Positions 53,964 to 64,000 of a stretch of DNA of 64,000 bases are shown piece after piece. The translations under genes and the position numbers were made by a program. The stretch lies in assembly GCA_963693365.1 (NCBI GenBank), contig CAVNZM010000004.1, positions 13,516,001-13,580,000 on the forward strand. Direction: 5' to 3'. The DNA is from Amoebidium appalachense. Taxonomy: Eukaryota > Ichthyosporea. The notes beneath the pieces were generated by a model. The model did no database searches, was not told the DNA's origin, and worked only from the letters and a program-made list of their open reading frames with translations. Within the stretch, counting starts at the first letter, position 1; every line of letters begins with the position of its first letter.

Positions 53964-54846
53964 CAGCCTCGGCCCACCTATGCAGTCACAGCACACAATT
54001 TGTGCTTAGGTGCAACTGCAAGGTATAACGACCCCAGCTAGGCAGTCTAGTGTTCAGGGCTTGGATGCAACAGTCACCTGTAAGGTCCTTCGAATGAGCC
54101 TGAAACTATCATTGGTCGTTGCTAGGTTGCAGTAGCTGTTTCCTGAGATTTCCCACCATTTTTGTATACAGCTACTGTATATGACGGTCCATGGCTTTGT
54201 GATTTTCACCTCTTCTCGACACGATCAAACTTTAAATTGCTGTATTTATATTAGTATTAGAGCTGTTTTATATTATGGTGTACGAAGTGCCAAGCAGTTG
54301 AGACCTTGCAGTGGGCATATATTTTCTTACCGTAACTTCACATGCAGTACAATTAATCTGGTATACATTGCAATAGGCTGCACTGGTTGCATGTGCACAC
54401 ATGATGGCAAAAAAGGAAGTAAAGAGGAAACTGCGACTGCCCATCATAATCCCCCCTTCCCCCCCTCCCTTCTCTCCTCCGCTTCCCTGCACATACACGC
54501 ACACACATGCGCGTGCACAGACGGTCACTCCCCCATATATTTTTCTTGCTTCTGCTTACTGCTGCAACTTTAACCCCCGGCCTTTCCCACTGCCCTTGCC
54601 TGCATAAGCAACCCTGCTCGTCTCTGATCAAGACGGGTGACCTACTCATGTTCAAGTGAAACAGTATCTGAGTTGGGTTTCGTTAACGAGGGGAATAGGT
54701 CGAAACTCGGGTACTGTGGATGACGTGGGCCCCCCCTGAGGATGGGCTCTGCTTATTATGCATACTCTTTATGTATGGCTTGCATTCTGCATCGTGTTAT
54801 CCGTTTGTTCTTGTGTACTTCGTACTTTTTGACGCATTCAAAACCC

Positions 54847-54877
<31 letters not shown>

Positions 54878-54899
54878 AAAAAAAAAAAACTAAAAAAAA

Positions 54900-54981
54900 A
54901 CTTTCCGCAGGCTAAATCTGACTAAGCATAAAGCACATGCGAGCATCACTATGATAGGGTAGTGGCGAACCTGCGGAAGGT
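54900..54981 (+). other. 82-base stem-loop candidate with CCGCAGG/CCTGCGG arms
   Basis: CTTTCCGCAGG at the left pairs with CCTGCGGAAGG at the right, with about 60 bases between. The right arm GAACCTGCGGAAGG equals the conserved 14 bases near the 3' end of eukaryotic 18S rRNA, but the surrounding sequence does not continue as 18S. It may be chance or a small RNA. Confidence 0.3.
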
Positions 54982-55057
54982 ACCGCGCCAGACGGAGAGA
55001 TATCGATCCCCCCCCCCCCCCCCCCCCCCCCCTTCCCCGCGCCCTCCCCTTACACAC

Positions 55058-55097
<40 letters not shown>

Positions 55098-55557
55098 CGT
55101 CCTTCCTGGCTCTCTCCCTCTCTTTCTCTTCCCCCCTCCCCCTTCTCCCCCCCCCCCCCCCCCCCCCCCCCCCCTTACTAGGCCTCCCGACACCACCCTG
55201 TAGCCACCAAAAGGTTTTGCTTTCTTTTCTTTCTTTTCTTTTTTTCCCCTTTTTTTTCCTGGCTTGTTGATTGATGTCCTTGCTTACATAAGTGTTGTGC
55301 CCACCTTAGGAGAATGCATTCTCCCCCCCCCCCCCCCCCCCCCCCCTTCTTCCCCATTAAAAACTAAAAGGAACTCTTTTTTTCCTGATGAACACTTGGA
55401 ATTTTCAAAGAAGTCCTTATACAGTTTTCATCTCCTTAGATCTTTCCTTATTATAGTTTTGATGATCATCGATCTTTATGCCTTTTTTTTTTTTGGAATT
55501 ATCCGAAATCTCCTCGATCCTGAGGGATTAAAAATCTATTAATAGACTTTCTTTCCA

Positions 55558-55559
<2 letters not shown>

Positions 55560-55622
<63 letters not shown>

Positions 55623-55671
55623 CCACGTGTGTGTGTGTGTGCGTGTGTGTGTGCGTGTGTATGTGTGTGTA

Positions 55672-55708
<37 letters not shown>

Positions 55709-55735
55709 GTATGTGTGTGTATGTGTGTGTATGTA

Positions 55736-55797
<62 letters not shown>

Positions 55798-55819
55798 CGT
55801 CTGTGTGTTTTGTGTGCAC

Positions 55820-55852
<33 letters not shown>

Positions 55853-55899
55853 GTGTGTCTGTGTGTGTGTGTGTCTGTGTGTGTGTGTGTGTGTGTGTG
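55560..55899. repeat. (GT)n microsatellite, interrupted, about 340 bases
   Basis: GT repeats with GTAT, GCGT and GTCT interruptions and a short CGCGCG stretch. Confidence 0.95.
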
Positions 55900-56241
55900 A
55901 CTGCGACACTGCGTGTGTGGATTCTTGTGTTCCGAAGCCCAGTTAACGCTGTTGACCCCTAAGGCTTGGGTTCGAACTTGATTTGGTTTGTAAATCATGG
56001 CACACGGTAATATTAGATTAAATCGTAGAAAGAGGCGCCGCGGGCAAAGTGCAAACCCCCGGGGGGTCTTCCTCCCCCTCCTTCCCCCCACCCCCCTCCC
56101 CTCCCGCCCCCCGCCCCCTTTCCTCCCCCGGGCCTCCCCCTCCCCCTCCTTCCCCCCCCCCCCCCCCCGACCCCCCCTCCCCCTCCCTCCCCCTCCCACC
56201 CCCCGCCCCCTCCCCTCCCGACCCCCGGGCCTCACCCCCCT

Positions 56242-56288
<47 letters not shown>

Positions 56289-56325
56289 ACCACCACCACC
56301 ACCATCACCAACACGTCACCACCAC

Positions 56326-56361
<36 letters not shown>

Positions 56362-56942
56362 CTACACAGCATGTAACACAATCAATCGTGCAGTACCCGT
56401 TGGCACAGCCGTGCGCATGAAGTTCTGCCGGCTGAGCTGCGTTATTAATGAAGGCTGGCAAAGAGTCCGAAATGTATCAAGGCCTCCTATGTATGTACTT
56501 TGAGGCTACCTGCCAGTCTGGGAGAGAGCCTTGCATGTGTGTATTCGACCCAGGGTTACAAATTGTAGATAAATATCGTGCGCCATAATGATTTGCCTCC
56601 CTCAGGAATAATATCCAATCAAACACGGGTAGTGTTTTTTTGGCGCGAAATCCTTCCCAGCACTCTTACTCAGGCCTGCCGGCTTTTCCTCGGGAAGGTG
56701 GCACGACCCAGCGTTCAGTCAAGTTCAGTTTACGGTGTTATATGGTTCTAGTGATATAGAGCTGACCTGCGCGTGCTTCACTGAGCCTATACACGAGGAG
56801 TATACACGAGGTTTAAAGCTTTGCTCAGTTTACATGAACAGAACTTTGGTCCGACGAGCCAGCCAAATAGAATTAGCTCTCCTTGCGGTCTGTCTGTGAT
56901 AAGTGTAAGCCATACTGCCTTGTTTTCCAAACTAAAGCCACC

Positions 56943-63309
<6,367 letters not shown>

Positions 63310-64000
63310 GGGGAGTGGGTGTGCATGTGTAACAGTTGCATATATGTCAGTGCCCGGGGCGGGCAGGCGGGCTGGGAGAGGGGGGGGGGGGGGGGGGGGG
63401 GGGGGGATCCTCCGTTGTAGTATATTTCAAAAAATAGTGGTGGGCAGCAAGGAGTCAGTATTAGATGAAAGGAATAGGGGAGGTTACTGCTGGACTGTCA
63501 GCAACCCCAGCAACCCCATGATTGTCCAAACTTAGTTGATATACGTACGTATACCAATGGCATGGCTCTGTTTTTAGCATATTGCCACGACATCACTATT
63601 TTGCACACCTCACGCTTGATGTCGTGCACTACCTTAGCTGCAAACGTAGGCTCTGGCAATTGTTCGATTGCAAATGCATTGATGCATTATTGGCGAGGCT
63701 GAAGGTGGCACCTGCCATGTTCAATGTTCAATGGTCAGGTTGCAAGCAAGAAATGCGCGCTTTAAATTTGTAACCACAAACAACATTATCCCGTGCACGG
63801 ACGGTACAGGACCAAGTACAGGTTGCATGCATGCTGCCCTGTATTCGCACAGTACGCGTGTATACATATGGGTGTACGAGTGTGTTTCACATACGGCCCG
63901 GTTTTGTGCTTCAGAAAGTATCCCAGCTTACAAGATTTGAATCTACCTTGTGTTTTTTGCAGCCATCGAATCGATTCTTGCCAACATGGCCACGAGTTTT
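63310..64000. other. Downstream of NSE3; possible start of the next gene at the edge
   Basis: A G run lies at 63,381-63,406. No gene is established. At the right edge, TTTTTTGCAG followed by CCATCGAATCG...CCAACATGGCCACGAG looks like a 3' splice site, then a start codon in good context (63,986). It is cut off after five codons. Confidence 0.35.

Larger units (their letters stand above)
53964..56942. other. Intergenic region between phosphodiesterase and NSE3 genes
   Basis: No gene recognised. It holds C homopolymers at 54,845-54,867, 55,011-55,032, 55,148-55,174, 55,322-55,346 and 56,246-56,288, a short CA run at about 55,050-55,096, a pyrimidine-rich 55,100-55,260, a long GT tract at 55,560-55,899 and an A run at 56,326-56,359. 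A small inverted repeat is described separately. A B-box-like GGGTTCGAAC near 55,970 does not fold into a tRNA. Confidence 0.6.

Noticed and set aside
55930-55990. tRNA-like GGGTTCGAACTTG
   Set aside because: The putative T-stem arms do not pair and no D-arm lies at the right distance.
63986-64000. Start of a new gene at the right edge
   Set aside because: Only five codons are present; noted in the edge region but not called as a gene.

Overview
This is nuclear DNA of a eukaryote. Every conserved gene is broken by GT-AG introns, and the introns carry very large (CA/GT)n, poly-G/poly-C and minisatellite tracts. I place it only loosely, as a unicellular or early-branching eukaryote, possibly on the opisthokont side. 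The recognisable host genes are a mitochondrial methionyl-tRNA synthetase, an acid-sphingomyelinase-like phosphodiesterase and an NSE3/MAGE subunit of SMC5/6. A 500-base N gap lies at 19,428-19,927.

Layout. (1) 398-11,024, minus: mitochondrial MetRS, 15 exons, C-terminal end not found in the window. (2) 11,711-12,113: a very GC-rich, nearly perfect 403-bp palindrome. (3) 12,116-48,878: a 36.8-kb block bounded by about 515-bp inverted repeats that look over 98% identical by eye. I interpret this as one large mobile element. (4) 49,670-53,963, plus: sphingomyelinase-like phosphodiesterase, 5 exons. (5) 56,943-63,309, plus: NSE3/MAGE, 7 exons. (6) 63,310-64,000: no confident gene.

The 36.8-kb block carries, in order: a 92-bp iteron-like array; a coiled-coil/Thr-Pro-rich/basic-acidic protein gene with frame breaks; a 1.8-kb array of about 21-bp units; a second protein of the same architecture on the minus strand; a nine-exon Plavaka-type (CACTA-related) transposase; an orphan 626-aa protein; a membrane/Cys-rich gene split by a young 2.7-kb non-autonomous LTR element; an 86-aa protein; a JmjC histone demethylase of KDM4 type; a third coiled-coil/basic-acidic protein; a two-TM protein; and a small double Cys/His protein whose stop codon abuts the right inverted repeat. 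Two of the coiled-coil genes share an identical 13-bp TATA promoter core.

Working hypothesis: a giant cargo-carrying transposon, or an endogenised virus-like element, possibly moved by the Plavaka transposase and carrying its own chromatin-modifying enzyme. The inverted repeats, gene content and LTR insertion are seen directly. The mobility of the whole block is inference, and no target-site duplication is visible at its ends. Three of the frame breaks in the element lie in G or C homopolymers, so consensus errors should be excluded before calling these genes dead.
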